Both the position numbers and the translations under genes were made by a program. Below, one piece after another: positions 18,358 to 27,820 of a DNA stretch of 64,000 nt; position 1 is the stretch's first letter; each line of letters starts with the position of its first letter. Source of the stretch: Pseudoxanthomonas kalamensis DSM 18571 (GTDB taxonomy: Bacteria > Pseudomonadota > Gammaproteobacteria > Xanthomonadales > Xanthomonadaceae); contig NZ_PDWQ01000002.1 of the NCBI RefSeq assembly GCF_010211745.1, forward strand, positions 310,001 to 374,000. Direction: 5' to 3'. Under the pieces are notes generated by a model that was given only the letters and a program-made list of their open reading frames with translations, was not told where the DNA came from and searched no databases.

Positions 18358-18900
18358 TCAGGCCGGCAGATCCCGGGTGATGGCGAACAGGCGCAGATCG
18401 TGCACTTTCCCGTGCTTGAGCACCGCGCGACGCATGCAGCCTTCCTCGGCGAATCCGTTCTTCAGCAGTACCCTGGCCGAGGCCTGGTTGAAGTCCAGCA
18501 CGGTGGCCTGCAGCCGATGCAGGTCGAGCGCGCCCATCACCCACGGCACGTAGGCGCCGACGATCCGGCTCATCCGGCCCTGTCCCCAATGACGCTGGCC
18601 GATCCAGTAGCCCAGCTCGGCGCCGACCCGGCGTTCGCCCGCCAGCCTGCGCGCGCCGATGGCGCCGCAGGCCTGGCCGTCGATCTCGATGGCGAACACC
18701 GGATCGTCCAGATCGACCACCTTGCCCGACAGGAAGGCCTCGGCGTCGGTACGGGTGTACGGATACGGGAAGCGGTCGCTCAGTCCGCGTCCGACCGCCT
18801 CGTCGTTGGCGTGCAGCAACAGCGCATCGGCATCGTCTTCGCGCCAGCGACGCAGGCGCATGTCGTCTCCGATCGTGATGACGGCAGCGTGCCAGTCCAT
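18358..18900 (-). CDS. GNAT N-acetyltransferase, RimJ/RimL type
   Basis: 180 residues. The acetyl-CoA loop is GYWIGQRHWGQGRMS and the C-terminal NQASARVLLKNGFAEEGCMR is the RimJ/RimL-type end. The first strands (MRLRRWREDDADALLLHAND) fit acetyltransferase_3. The target may be a protein N-terminus or a small molecule; sequence does not decide. It begins 3 bases after the stop of the RND pump gene, so it is the last gene of that operon. An ATG at codon 14 is an alternative start. Confidence 0.88.
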   Translation of the reverse strand: MDWHAAVITIGDDMRLRRWREDDADALLLHANDEAVGRGLSDRFPYPYTRTDAEAFLSGKVVDLDDPVFAIEIDGQACGAIGARRLAGERRVGAELGYWIGQRHWGQGRMSRIVGAYVPWVMGALDLHRLQATVLDFNQASARVLLKNGFAEEGCMRRAVLKHGKVHDLRLFAITRDLPA

Positions 18901-18903
18901 GAG

Positions 18904-21900
18904 TCAGGCATGCCCGCCGACCTGCGGGGTGTCGGCTTCCAGTTTCTCCAGCGTCTTCGCCAGCGCATCGGGCGAACGCGTGTACGGCGCCAGCAGGGCA
19001 TAGAACGCGGGCACGATGAACAGCGACAGCAAGGTCGAGAACGACACGCCGAAGATGATCACGATGCCAATGGTCGCGCGGCTCGCCGAACCGGGTCCGC
19101 CGGCGACGACCAGCGGTACCGCGCCGGCGACGGTGGCGATGGAGGTCATCAGGATCGGGCGCAGGCGCACCGACGCCGATTCGACGATGGCCTGGTGCAC
19201 GTTCCTGCCTTCGTCGCGCAACTGGTTGGCGAACTCGACGATCAGGATGCCGTTCTTGGCCGCCAGCCCCACCAGCATGACGATGCCGATCTGGCTGAAC
19301 AGGTTCAGCGTGCCGCCTGTCGCCCACAGGCCGATCAGTGCGCCAAGCACGCCCAGCGGCACGGTCAGCATGATCACCACCGGATGCAGGAAACTCTCGA
19401 ACTGCGCCGCCAGCACCAGATAGACGATCAGCAACGCCATCGCGAAGGTCAGCATCACCGCGCCGCCAGCCCTCTGGAATTCGCGCGACTCGCCCTTCCA
19501 GTCGATCTGCGCGTATTCGGGCAGTTCTTCCTCGACCACCTGCTGCGCCCAGTGGACCGCGTCGCCGAGCCGGTAGCCGGGCGCCAGGCCAGCGCTGATG
19601 GTGATCGAACGCAGGCGGTTGAAGCGGTTGAGGCGGCCGGGCTCGGCAATTTCCTGCAGGGTGACCAGGTTGGACAGCGGAATCAGTTCGCCGCGGTCGG
19701 AACGCACCTGGATCGAGGACAGGTCCATCGGCGTGGCGCGATCGCCGCGGCCGGCCTGGACCAGCACGTCGTACTCCTCGCCGTTGTCGACGAAGGTGGT
19801 CACCCGCTTGGAGCCCATCATCGTCTCCAGCGTGCTGCCGATCTCGGTCACCGACACGCCGAGGTCGGCGGCGCGTTCGCGATCGATGTTCACCCGCATC
19901 TGCGGACGGGTTTCCTTGTAGTCCGAATCAGGGCCGACCAGACCCGGGTTCTCTTCCATCCGCGCCAGGATGCGGTCGCGCCACTGCGCCAGTTCGGCGT
20001 AGTCCGGACCGCCCAGCACCATCTGGAACGGTTGTCCGCGGGTACGCACCAGACCGCCACCGACCTGGCTGCGCACGCGCACGCCCGGCAGCACGGACAG
20101 CTCCTTCTGCACCTGCGCGGCGACCTCGGCAGTGGTCACGTCGCGCTGGTTCCAGGGCTGCAGGAAGGTGCTGACTCGTCCAGTATGCATTTCCTCGCTG
20201 CTGCCGAAGCTGCCGGGCACGCGCGGACTGGCGCGCAGGATCGGCTTGTCCGGCCCGGTCAGCCCGGCCATGATCTTTTCCACCTGCTGCATCTGTTCGA
20301 CCGTGTAGTCGAACCCGGCGCCCTCGGGCCCTTCCAGCATCACGAAGAACACACCGCGATCTTCCTGCGGTGCGAGCTCGGACGGAATCGTGCGGAACAG
20401 CAGCACGGTCGCGGCGATCGCGGCCAGCACCAGCGCGCCATACAGCCACGGGCGATCCACGCTGCGCTCGAGCAGGCCGCGATAGGCGCGACTCAGCCGT
20501 TCGAACTGGCGGTCGATCCACAAGCTGATCCGCAGCCGCTTCTCGCCGGCATGCGGGCGCAGCAGCTTGGACGACATCATCGGGGTCAGGGTCAGGGCGA
20601 CGAAGGCCGAAATCGCCACCGCCGCTGCCAGTGCCACCGACAATTCACGGAACAGACGACCGGTATTGCCTTCCAGGAATCCCACCGGCAGGAACACCGC
20701 GATCAGCACCCCCGTGGTCGCGATCACCGCGAAAGCGACCTGCGCGGTGCCACGCCGCGCCGCGACCAGCGGCGGTTCGCCCAGGTCGATGCGGCGCTGG
20801 ATGTTCTCGACCACGACGATGGCGTCGTCGACCACCAGGCCGATGCACAGCACCAGTGCCAGCAGGGTCAGCAGGTTGATCGAAAAGCCGAACACGTACA
20901 GCGCGATGAAGGCGGTGACCAGGCACACCGGCACCGTGACCGCCGGGATCAGCGCTGCGCGCACGCTGCCCAGGAACAGCCAGATCACCACCAGCACCAA
21001 TGCAATCGCCTCGGCCAAGGTCGCGTAGACGCGCTCGACCGACGCCTCGATGAACTGGGTGGTGTCGTAGGAGACGAAGATGTCGGTCCCGTTGGGTAGC
21101 GTCGGCCGGATGCGGTCGGCTTCCTCCTGCGCGGCGCGCGCCACCTCCAGGCTGTTGGCGGTCGAAGTCTTGATCACGCCAATACCGATATTCGACTCGC
21201 CGTTGCTGCGGTAATAGGAACGACGCTCGGCCGAGGCCAGCTCGACCTGGGCCACATCGCCCAGCCGCACCACATAGCCATCGCTACCCTTGCCCAGCGG
21301 AATCTCGGCGAAATCCTTCGGCGTCTGGTAGTCGCGGCTGACCCGCAGGGTGAAGTCGCGCTGTTGGGATTCCAGCCGCCCGGCCGGCAGTTCGACGTTC
21401 TCGCTGCGCAGGGCGGCTTCCACGTCGCCGACAGTCAGACCGCGCGCGGCCAGCTGGTCGCGATCCAGCCAGATCCGCATGGCGTAACGCTGCTGACCAC
21501 CGATCCGCACCCGGGCCACACCATCGATGGTCGAGAATCGGTCGCGGATATAGCGGTCGACATAATCGCTGAGCTGCAGCGCGTCCATCGTCTGCGAGGA
21601 CATGTTGAACCAGATGATGACGTCGGCGTCGGCCTCGACCTTGGCGATCTCCGGCGGTCGCGCCTCGTCCGGCATCCGGTCCACGACCCGGCTGACCGCA
21701 TCGCGCACGTCATTGGCCGCGGCCTCGATGTCGCGGGTGGACTTGAACTCGATGGTGATGTCCGAGCGGCCGTTGGTGCTGCGCGCCTCGATGGTCTCGA
21801 TACCCTCGATGCCGGACAGGCCGTCTTCCAGGATCTGGGTGATGCGGGTCTCGATCACTCCGGCCGAAGCGCCCGGATAGCTGACCTCGACCGACACGAT

Positions 21901-22029
21901 CGGCGGATCGATCGCCGGCAACTCGCGCAGGGTCAGACGGCTGAACGACATGATGCCGAGCACGACCAGCATCAGGCTCATCACCACCGCGAACACTGGA
22001 CGCTTGATCGACAGCTCGGACAGGTTCAT
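18904..22029 (-). CDS. RND multidrug efflux permease (HAE1 type)
   Basis: A 1041-residue inner-membrane pump subunit: TM1 at 10-30, large periplasmic loops, and the proton-relay TM4 motif with a DD pair at about 400-407 (GLVVDDAIVVVEN). A second set of TM helices ends with the PLGVLGALIGLW and GLAAKNGILIVEFAN blocks. It exports hydrophobic drugs or similar compounds with an adaptor and an outer-membrane channel. The adaptor is the gene before it (6 bases upstream). No outer-membrane partner is encoded next to it, so it presumably borrows a TolC/OprM protein. Natural substrate unknown. Confidence 0.93.
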   Translation of the reverse strand: MNLSELSIKRPVFAVVMSLMLVVLGIMSFSRLTLRELPAIDPPIVSVEVSYPGASAGVIETRITQILEDGLSGIEGIETIEARSTNGRSDITIEFKSTRDIEAAANDVRDAVSRVVDRMPDEARPPEIAKVEADADVIIWFNMSSQTMDALQLSDYVDRYIRDRFSTIDGVARVRIGGQQRYAMRIWLDRDQLAARGLTVGDVEAALRSENVELPAGRLESQQRDFTLRVSRDYQTPKDFAEIPLGKGSDGYVVRLGDVAQVELASAERRSYYRSNGESNIGIGVIKTSTANSLEVARAAQEEADRIRPTLPNGTDIFVSYDTTQFIEASVERVYATLAEAIALVLVVIWLFLGSVRAALIPAVTVPVCLVTAFIALYVFGFSINLLTLLALVLCIGLVVDDAIVVVENIQRRIDLGEPPLVAARRGTAQVAFAVIATTGVLIAVFLPVGFLEGNTGRLFRELSVALAAAVAISAFVALTLTPMMSSKLLRPHAGEKRLRISLWIDRQFERLSRAYRGLLERSVDRPWLYGALVLAAIAATVLLFRTIPSELAPQEDRGVFFVMLEGPEGAGFDYTVEQMQQVEKIMAGLTGPDKPILRASPRVPGSFGSSEEMHTGRVSTFLQPWNQRDVTTAEVAAQVQKELSVLPGVRVRSQVGGGLVRTRGQPFQMVLGGPDYAELAQWRDRILARMEENPGLVGPDSDYKETRPQMRVNIDRERAADLGVSVTEIGSTLETMMGSKRVTTFVDNGEEYDVLVQAGRGDRATPMDLSSIQVRSDRGELIPLSNLVTLQEIAEPGRLNRFNRLRSITISAGLAPGYRLGDAVHWAQQVVEEELPEYAQIDWKGESREFQRAGGAVMLTFAMALLIVYLVLAAQFESFLHPVVIMLTVPLGVLGALIGLWATGGTLNLFSQIGIVMLVGLAAKNGILIVEFANQLRDEGRNVHQAIVESASVRLRPILMTSIATVAGAVPLVVAGGPGSASRATIGIVIIFGVSFSTLLSLFIVPAFYALLAPYTRSPDALAKTLEKLEADTPQVGGHA

Positions 22030-22035
22030 GGCCGC

Positions 22036-23130
22036 TCAGCCCTGCCCGTCACCGACCGCAGGCGGTACACCTTTGGCGGCTGCACTTTCGTCGACGATCA
22101 AAGTCCCCGCGCGCAGCTTGCTGGTACCGTCGACCACGATACGGTCGCCGGCACGCAGACCATCGTCCACCGCCACCCGGCCGGATACCCGGCTACCGGG
22201 CCGGACATCGACACGCTCGACGGTGTTGTCGTCCCTGGCCCGCCACACGAAGCTGTCGCTGCCGACCTGGACCACCGCGATCTCCGGCAGCACCAGCGCC
22301 TGCCGCTGCGGCAACTGCAACCGCACCTGCATCAGCATGCCGGGACGCAGCTCACGCCCGGGGTTGGGAAACATGCCGCGCACCGTCACCGCACGGGTGT
22401 CCGGATCGATGCGCGCATCGATGGTCTCGACCTTGCCTTCGAACTCGCGCCCCGGCCAGGCCACGCTGGTCGCGGTCAGCCGCTCGTCGCGCTGCAGGTT
22501 CGACAGCCGCGCCTCGGGGACCGGGAAATCGACATAAACCCGCGAGATGTCGTCCAGGGTGGCGATCACCGTGCCCGGCGTCACCAGCGCACCCGGACTG
22601 ACCTGGCGGATGCCCAGGGTGCCGGCGAACGGGGCGCGGATGCTGCGGTCGCCAATGTCGGCGCGCATCTGCGCCACCCTGGCCCGTGCCGCATCGAGGG
22701 TGGCGCGCTGGGTGTCCAAGGTGGCGCGCGCGATCAACTGCTGGCGCACCAGTTCCATGCCGCGGTTGTACTGGCGCTCGGCGTCGGCGGCCTCGGCCTC
22801 GGCCGCCTGCAGCGCGGCGTGCTGCTGGTTGCCCGACAAGGTGATCAGGGTCGCACCGGCCGCGACCTCGTCGCCGCTGTCGAAATGCACCTGCTGCACG
22901 ACTTCGCTGACCTTGGCGGTCATCGTCACCGACTCGTGCGCGGTCACCGTGCCCAGCGCGGACAGCACGTCGTTCCACGGCTCCTCGACCAGCGTCAGCG
23001 TGGTGACGGGGACCGCCTCGGCGGCCGCGCGTGCCGACCCCACATTCGGCCCGCCCCTTCCGTTGCAGGCGGACAACGCAAGCATCAACAGCGCAATGCT
23101 GCCCAATCGCACGGCGGGTCGGCGGGACAT
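22036..23130 (-). CDS. RND efflux adaptor (membrane fusion lipoprotein)
   Basis: 364 residues. A lipoprotein signal (LMLALSACNG, Cys22) anchors it to the membrane. A barrel-sandwich/lipoyl half-motif lies at VVQQVHFDSGDEVAAG, then a coiled-coil hairpin of about 60 residues (AALQAAEAEAADAERQYNRG), the second lipoyl half (IRAPFAGTLGIRQVSPGALV) and beta-barrel and membrane-proximal domains. It bridges the RND permease downstream to an outer-membrane channel. A 120-base gap separates it from cysNC on the same strand and may hold its own promoter; nothing specific was recognised there. Confidence 0.92.
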   Translation of the reverse strand: MSRRPAVRLGSIALLMLALSACNGRGGPNVGSARAAAEAVPVTTLTLVEEPWNDVLSALGTVTAHESVTMTAKVSEVVQQVHFDSGDEVAAGATLITLSGNQQHAALQAAEAEAADAERQYNRGMELVRQQLIARATLDTQRATLDAARARVAQMRADIGDRSIRAPFAGTLGIRQVSPGALVTPGTVIATLDDISRVYVDFPVPEARLSNLQRDERLTATSVAWPGREFEGKVETIDARIDPDTRAVTVRGMFPNPGRELRPGMLMQVRLQLPQRQALVLPEIAVVQVGSDSFVWRARDDNTVERVDVRPGSRVSGRVAVDDGLRAGDRIVVDGTSKLRAGTLIVDESAAAKGVPPAVGDGQG

Positions 23131-23250
23131 ATGGAACCTTGTCGGACGAACCGTTCAAGTCTAACGTCTCTTGTCTGGCAAATGACCGCACTCGCGACCC
23201 ATTGCAGGCATGACGATCGGCCCTTGCGCAACCACGCTCGCGGCGCTCCG

Positions 23251-25128
23251 TTATCGCAACCCCAGCGCCTGCAGGACCTGCCCGGCCAACGCTTCGGGCA
23301 ACTGACCGTCCGCGTCCAGACGCAGCTCGGGCCGCTCGGGCGCTTCGTAAGGCGAGTCGATTCCGGTGAAGTTGGGAATCTGCCCGCTGCGCGCCTTGCG
23401 ATACAACCCCTTCGGGTCGCGCGATTCGACCACCGGCAACGGCGCATCGACGAAGATCTCGAGGAATTCGCCCTCGTCGAACAGTTCGCGCGCCATCCGC
23501 CGCTCGCTGCGGAACGGCGAGATGAAGCTGACCAGCACGATCAGGCCTGCTTCCGCCATCAGCTTGGCCACCTCGGCGACCCGGCGGATATTCTCGACCC
23601 GGTCGGCGTCGGTGAAACCCAGGTCGCGGTTCAATCCGTGGCGCACGTTGTCGCCGTCGAGAATGAAGCTGTGATAGCCCAGCGCATGCAGGCGCTTGTC
23701 CACCAGGTTGGCGATGGTCGATTTGCCGGCGCCGGACAGGCCGGTGAACCACAGCACCTTAGGCGTCTGTCCCTTGATCCGTGCGCGCGCCGCCTTGTCC
23801 ACGTCCAGATGCTGCCAGTGCACGTTGCCGGCCCGGCGCAGCGCGAACTCCAGCATGCCGGCGCCGGCGGTGGCGTTGTCGTAGCGGTCGATCAGGATGA
23901 AACCGCCGAGCGCGCGGTTGTCCACATAGGGCGAAAACGCAAGCGGCTCGCCCAGCGACAGGTTGCAGTAGCCGACCTCGTTGAGCTCCAGCTGGCGGGC
24001 CGCTAGATGCTCCTGCGTGCTCACGTCGATCCGGTGCTTGATCTCGGTGACGGTGGCGGCCACGGTGCGGGTGCCGATCTTCAGCCAGTACGGCCGCCCC
24101 GGCAGCAGTGGCTGTTCGGACATCCACAGCAGGTGGGCGGCGAACTGGTCGGCCACTTCCGGTGGATCGTCGGCCGCCGCGATCACGTCGCCGCGGCTGA
24201 CATCCACCTCGTCGGCCAAGGTCAGGGTCACCGCCTGCCCAGCCTGCGCCGATTCCACATCGCCGCCGTCGGCCGCCAGCACCCGCTCCACCCGCGTGCG
24301 CCGCGCCGAAGGCAACACCACCACCGCATCGCCGGGGCGCACGCTGCCACTGACCACGGTGCCGGCGAAGCCGCGGAAATCCTGATCGGGGCGGTTGACC
24401 CACTGCACCGGCAGGCGCAGTCCGCGTTCGGCGCCATGCACGGCCGGCTGCACCGTTTCCAGATGCTGCAATAGCGCGGGGCCGTCGTACCACGACATGC
24501 GCGCGGACTTCGCGCTCAGGTTGTCGCCTTCCAGCGCCGACAGCGGGATGCACTGCACACGACCGATGCCCAGACGTTCGGCCAGTTCCCGATACTCGGC
24601 GGCAATGGTGTCGAACACGCCCTGGTCGTAACCGACCAGATCCATCTTGTTGACCGCCAGCACCACCTCGCCGATGCCCAGCAGGGAGACGATGAAACTG
24701 TGCCGGCGGGTCTGCGTCAGCACGCCCTTGCGCGCATCGACCAGCACCACCGCCAGGTCGGCAGTGGAGGCGCCGGTGGCCATGTTGCGGGTGTACTGCT
24801 CGTGGCCCGGGCAATCGGCGACGATGAACTTGCGCTTGTCGGTATCGAAATAGCGGTAGGCCACGTCGATGGTGATGCCCTGCTCGCGCTCGGCCGACAG
24901 CCCGTCCAGCAATAACGCGTAGTCGATCCGCTCGCCCTGGGTGCCGTGCTTGCGGCTTTCGGCCTCCAGCGCCGCCAGCTGGTCGTCGAACAGGCACTTG
25001 CTGTCGTACAGCAGGCGACCGATCAGGGTGCTCTTGCCGTCGTCCACGCTGCCGCAGGTGATGAACCGCAGCATCGGCTTGGACTCGTGCGCCTTCAGGT
25101 AGGCGGCGATGTCGGTCTGGGCGCCCAT
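23251..25128 (-). CDS. cysNC: Bifunctional sulfate adenylyltransferase subunit 1 / APS kinase
   Basis: A 625-residue fusion. The N-terminal CysN GTPase has GSVDDGKST (26-34), DCPGHE (105-110) and NKMD (160-163), followed by EF-Tu-like beta-barrels. The C-terminal CysC kinase has GLSGAGKST (about 463-471), [11 protein letters not shown] and the [14 protein letters not shown] block. CysN drives ATP sulfurylase activity (APS formation) with CysD; CysC phosphorylates APS to PAPS. Its ATG at 25128 abuts the cysD stop, so the two are one operon. Fused NC proteins are common in xanthomonads and rhizobia (NodQ). Confidence 0.96.
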   Translation of the reverse strand: MGAQTDIAAYLKAHESKPMLRFITCGSVDDGKSTLIGRLLYDSKCLFDDQLAALEAESRKHGTQGERIDYALLLDGLSAEREQGITIDVAYRYFDTDKRKFIVADCPGHEQYTRNMATGASTADLAVVLVDARKGVLTQTRRHSFIVSLLGIGEVVLAVNKMDLVGYDQGVFDTIAAEYRELAERLGIGRVQCIPLSALEGDNLSAKSARMSWYDGPALLQHLETVQPAVHGAERGLRLPVQWVNRPDQDFRGFAGTVVSGSVRPGDAVVVLPSARRTRVERVLAADGGDVESAQAGQAVTLTLADEVDVSRGDVIAAADDPPEVADQFAAHLLWMSEQPLLPGRPYWLKIGTRTVAATVTEIKHRIDVSTQEHLAARQLELNEVGYCNLSLGEPLAFSPYVDNRALGGFILIDRYDNATAGAGMLEFALRRAGNVHWQHLDVDKAARARIKGQTPKVLWFTGLSGAGKSTIANLVDKRLHALGYHSFILDGDNVRHGLNRDLGFTDADRVENIRRVAEVAKLMAEAGLIVLVSFISPFRSERRMARELFDEGEFLEIFVDAPLPVVESRDPKGLYRKARSGQIPNFTGIDSPYEAPERPELRLDADGQLPEALAGQVLQALGLR

Positions 25129-26036
25129 CAGAAATACCCTTCCCGCTTCTTCTTCTCCATCGAGGCAGACGGGTCGTGGTCGATCACCCGTCCCTGCCGT
25201 TCCGAGGTGGTGGCGACCAGCATCTCGGCAATGATCTTCTCCAGGCTGTCGGCGTCGGATTCGATGGCCCCGGTCAGCGGATAACAGCCCAGGGTGCGGA
25301 AGCGCACCCGGCGCAGCTGCGGGGTTTCGCCGGCGCGCAGCGGCAGGCGCTCGTCATCGACCATGATCAGCGCGCCGTCGCGTTCGACCACGGGACGCTC
25401 GGCGGCGAAATACAACGGCACCACCGGAATGTTTTCGCGGTAGATGTACAGCCACACATCCAGCTCGGTCCAGTTCGACAGCGGGAACACGCGCACGCTC
25501 TCACCGGTATTGATCCGGGTGTTGTACAGGTTCCACAGTTCCGGACGCTGCTGCTTGGGGTCCCAGCGGTGGGCGCTGCTGCGGAACGAGAACACCCGCT
25601 CCTTCGCCCGCGACTTCTCCTCGTCGCGCCGCGCGCCGCCGATGGCGGCATCGAACTTCCACTTCTCCAGCGCCTGCTTCAGACCCTGGGTCTTCATCAC
25701 GTCGGTATGCACGGCGGCCCCGTGGCTGACCGGACCGATGTCGCGGGCGATACCGTCCGGATTGACGTGCACGCGCAGGTCCACGCCGGTTTCGGCGGCG
25801 CGGCGGTCGCGGAAGCTGATCATCTCGCCGAACTTCCAGCGCGTGTCCACGTGCAGCAGCGGTATCGGCGGCCGCGACGGGGCGAAGGCCTTCTGCAGCA
25901 GGTGCAGCAACACCGAGCTGTCCTTGCCGATCGAGTACAGCAGCACCGGATTGGCGAAGCTGGCCGCCACTTCACGCAGGATGTGGATGCTTTCGGCCTC
26001 CAGCGCATCGAGGTGGGATAGGCGGGCAAGCGGCAT
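25128..26036 (-). CDS. cysD: Sulfate adenylyltransferase subunit 2
   Basis: 302 residues, the catalytic PP-loop subunit that makes adenosine 5'-phosphosulfate from ATP and sulfate. PP-loop [12 protein letters not shown], then [27 protein letters not shown]-type block (here [14 protein letters not shown]), [28 protein letters not shown] and [14 protein letters not shown] are conserved. First gene of cysD-cysNC. It diverges from arsR; the 104-base gap holds the arsR palindrome, which could also affect cysD. Confidence 0.97.
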   Translation of the reverse strand: MPLARLSHLDALEAESIHILREVAASFANPVLLYSIGKDSSVLLHLLQKAFAPSRPPIPLLHVDTRWKFGEMISFRDRRAAETGVDLRVHVNPDGIARDIGPVSHGAAVHTDVMKTQGLKQALEKWKFDAAIGGARRDEEKSRAKERVFSFRSSAHRWDPKQQRPELWNLYNTRINTGESVRVFPLSNWTELDVWLYIYRENIPVVPLYFAAERPVVERDGALIMVDDERLPLRAGETPQLRRVRFRTLGCYPLTGAIESDADSLEKIIAEMLVATTSERQGRVIDHDPSASMEKKKREGYF

Positions 26037-26110
26037 GTGACGTGATCGCTTCGTAAGCAGGCTGAACGCGCATGTTAGTGGGTCGCCGCCGCCTGACTGG
26101 GATACTTGAT

Positions 26111-26142
26111 ATAATTCTATATTTCTGGAAATATAGAATTAT
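26111..26142. promoter_or_regulatory. Perfect palindromic operator at arsR start
   Basis: Two perfect 15-bp arms separated by TG (ATAATTCTATATTTC, TG, then its exact inverse) run into the A and T of the arsR start codon. A consensus -10 (TATAAT, 26110-26115) overlaps its left end. AT-rich interrupted palindromes of this kind are classic ArsR operators. Repressor bound here would cover the promoter and start site. Confidence 0.8.
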
Positions 26143-26476
26143 GGATGCCGCTACCACCGTCACCGCGCTCAAGGCTCTGGCCCACGACAGCCGCCTGGCG
26201 GCCTATCGCACCCTCGTCCAGGCTGGGCCGGCGGGCTTGGCCGTGGGCGAATTGCGCGATGCGCTGGGTCTGCCGCCGGCCACCCTGACCGCGCACCTGA
26301 ACGTGCTGCGCGCCGCCGGCCTGATCCAGGACGAACGCGAAGGCCGGGTCATCCGCCTGCGCACCGATTTCGCGCAAATGAATGCGCTGCTCGGCTACCT
26401 GACCGAAAACTGCTGCGGCGGCGAACCCTGCGCGCCGGCGGCCTGCTCCGCCTCTACCCGAGAAATCTCCGCATGA
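26141..26476 (+). CDS. arsR: Arsenic-responsive ArsR-family repressor
   Basis: 111 residues. A winged-helix domain with GELRDALGLPPATLTAHLNV as the recognition-helix region. A C-terminal cysteine cluster, C91-C92, C97 and C102, resembles the As(III) site of the Acidithiobacillus-type ArsR rather than the E. coli CxC site. The ATG at 26141 is chosen because conserved sequence begins there; it has no clear ribosome-binding site and overlaps the operator palindrome, so a short leader is expected. Its stop overlaps the arsC start. It is expected to repress arsR-arsC-aquaporin until arsenite binds. Confidence 0.88.
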   Translation: MDAATTVTALKALAHDSRLAAYRTLVQAGPAGLAVGELRDALGLPPATLTAHLNVLRAAGLIQDEREGRVIRLRTDFAQMNALLGYLTENCCGGEPCAPAACSASTREISA

Positions 26477-26970
26477 CCGACCGCGTCTACCACGTGCTGT
26501 TCCTGTGCACCGGCAACTCGGCGCGCAGCATCATGGCCGAAGCCCTGCTCAACGTGCTCGGCAAGGGCCGCTTCCGTGCCTGGAGCGCCGGCAGCCACCC
26601 GAGCGGACAGGTGCAGCCGATGGCCGCGGAACTGGCCGCCGCGCTCGGCTACCCGACCGACGCCTTGCGCAGCAAGAGCTGGGACGAGTTCGCGGACGCG
26701 CAGGCGCCGGTGATGGATTTCGTCATTACCGTCTGCGACAACGCCGCCGGCGAAACCTGCCCGTACTGGCCCGGGCAACCGATGCTCGCGCACTGGGGCG
26801 CGCCCGACCCGGCGGCCGTGCAAGGCGACGACGACAGGCGCCGCCACGCCTACATGAACGCCTTTTCACTGCTGCGCCGGCGGGTGGAACTGCTGGTCTC
26901 GCTGCCGGACGAAAAACTCGAGCGCCTGGAAGCGCAGGCGCAACTGCACGCGATCGGCAAGACGACGTGA
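26473..26970 (+). CDS. arsC: Arsenate reductase, low-Mr phosphatase type
   Basis: 165 residues. The phosphatase-like loop CTGNSARS (Cys12) binds arsenate, and Cys88 and Cys96 occupy the places of the relay cysteines of the S. aureus-type, thioredoxin-coupled ArsC. This supports arsenate reduction rather than plain phosphotyrosine hydrolysis. It reduces As(V) to As(III) in the cytosol. ATGA overlaps the arsR end and its TGA overlaps the GTG of the next gene, so the three genes are translationally coupled. Confidence 0.87.
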   Translation: MTDRVYHVLFLCTGNSARSIMAEALLNVLGKGRFRAWSAGSHPSGQVQPMAAELAAALGYPTDALRSKSWDEFADAQAPVMDFVITVCDNAAGETCPYWPGQPMLAHWGAPDPAAVQGDDDRRRHAYMNAFSLLRRRVELLVSLPDEKLERLEAQAQLHAIGKTT

Positions 26971-27638
26971 CCCGCAAACTGCTGGCCGAATTCTGCGCCA
27001 GCTTGCTGCTGCTGGCGGTGGTGATCGGTTCCGGGGTCATGGCCGAACGCCTGGCCGGCGGCAACCTGGCAATCGCGCTGCTGGCCAACACCGCGGCCAC
27101 GATGGCCGCGCTGTACGTGCTGATCGAACTGTTCGGCCCGGTCAGCGGCGCGCACATGAATCCCGCCGTCAGCCTGGCGATGGCGCTGCGCGGCGAATTG
27201 CCGTGGAACGCCTTTGCGCCGTATCTGCTGGCGCAACTGGCCGGCGCGGCATGCGGCGCCTGGCTGGTGCATGCGATGTTCGACTTGCCGGTGCTGCAAT
27301 GGTCGCAGCACGCACGGCATGGCGGCGGGCAGTGGCTGGCCGAGATCGTGGCGACCGCCGGCCTGCTGCTGATCGTGCTGCGGGCACCATCGTCGCGGGT
27401 TGCGGCGCTGGTCGCCTGCTGGATCGGCGCGGGTTACTGGTTCACGTCCTCGACCGCGTTCGCCAACCCGGCCGCCGCGTTCGGGCGCATGTTCAGCGAC
27501 AGCTTCGCCGGCATCGCCCCGGCCGATGTCCCCGGCTTCGTGCTGGCCGAACTGGTCGGCATGGCGCTGGCCCTGGGTTTGCATCGTGCGTTGGGAATCG
27601 GAGCCGCAAGCACACAGGCCTCGGGTGCCCGTGCCTGA
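26967..27638 (+). CDS. MIP-family channel of the ars operon (AqpS-like)
   Basis: 223 residues, six membrane segments, with the two pore boxes HMNPAV (NPA at 65-67) and FANPAAA (NPA at 167-169). The Arg that follows the second NPA box in most aquaporins is displaced to GR four residues on, as expected for AqpS-type channels. In S. meliloti such a channel beside ArsC lets arsenite flow out down its gradient. Start is the GTG overlapping the arsC stop. No ArsB or Acr3 pump is encoded here, so this channel is the likely exit. The last 12 residues are low-complexity. Confidence 0.85.
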   Translation: MTRKLLAEFCASLLLLAVVIGSGVMAERLAGGNLAIALLANTAATMAALYVLIELFGPVSGAHMNPAVSLAMALRGELPWNAFAPYLLAQLAGAACGAWLVHAMFDLPVLQWSQHARHGGGQWLAEIVATAGLLLIVLRAPSSRVAALVACWIGAGYWFTSSTAFANPAAAFGRMFSDSFAGIAPADVPGFVLAELVGMALALGLHRALGIGAASTQASGARA

Positions 27639-27700
27639 GGGTCACCGGCGCACCTTCTCCCTGCTTGCCGAGCGGGCATACCCATAACGGCGTGACCCAA

Positions 27701-27766
27701 GGTGGGCCAAGGCCCACCCTACGCAAACATTACAACCCTCAACCGTGGGGCGGGCTCAAGCCCGCC
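27701..27766. repeat. Two short intergenic palindromes
   Basis: GGTGGGCCAAGGCCCACC (27701-27718) and GGCGGGCTCAAGCCCGCC (27749-27766) are near-perfect inverted repeats between the aquaporin gene and the cassette array. Both are of the GC-rich dispersed palindrome type common in xanthomonads. They may terminate the ars operon; there is no T-run. They also mark the place where the attC half-site was cut. Confidence 0.5.
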
Positions 27767-27779
27767 TTGCGCGGGTTGT

Positions 27780-27820
27780 CGAGACCGCGAAGCGGGCTCG
27801 GCTTGGATGAATTGTTAGGT
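27780..27820 (-). repeat. Truncated attC site (left end of cassette array)
   Basis: Read on the minus strand, the site begins ACCTAACAATTCATCCAAGC and runs into CGAGCCCGCTTCGCGG, the R'' box and the first arm of a Xanthomonas-type attC. The matching second arm and R' core (GTTRRRY) are absent; other palindromic DNA lies there instead. It abuts the 3' end of the first cassette gene, whose TAA stop is inside the R'' box, the normal position in integron cassettes. Confidence 0.7.

Noticed and set aside
18004-21099. Open frame of 1031 codons on the plus strand
   Set aside because: Antisense to the AGCS symporter, GNAT and RND genes. Its His/Gln/Arg-rich content is typical of a shadow frame in GC-rich DNA.
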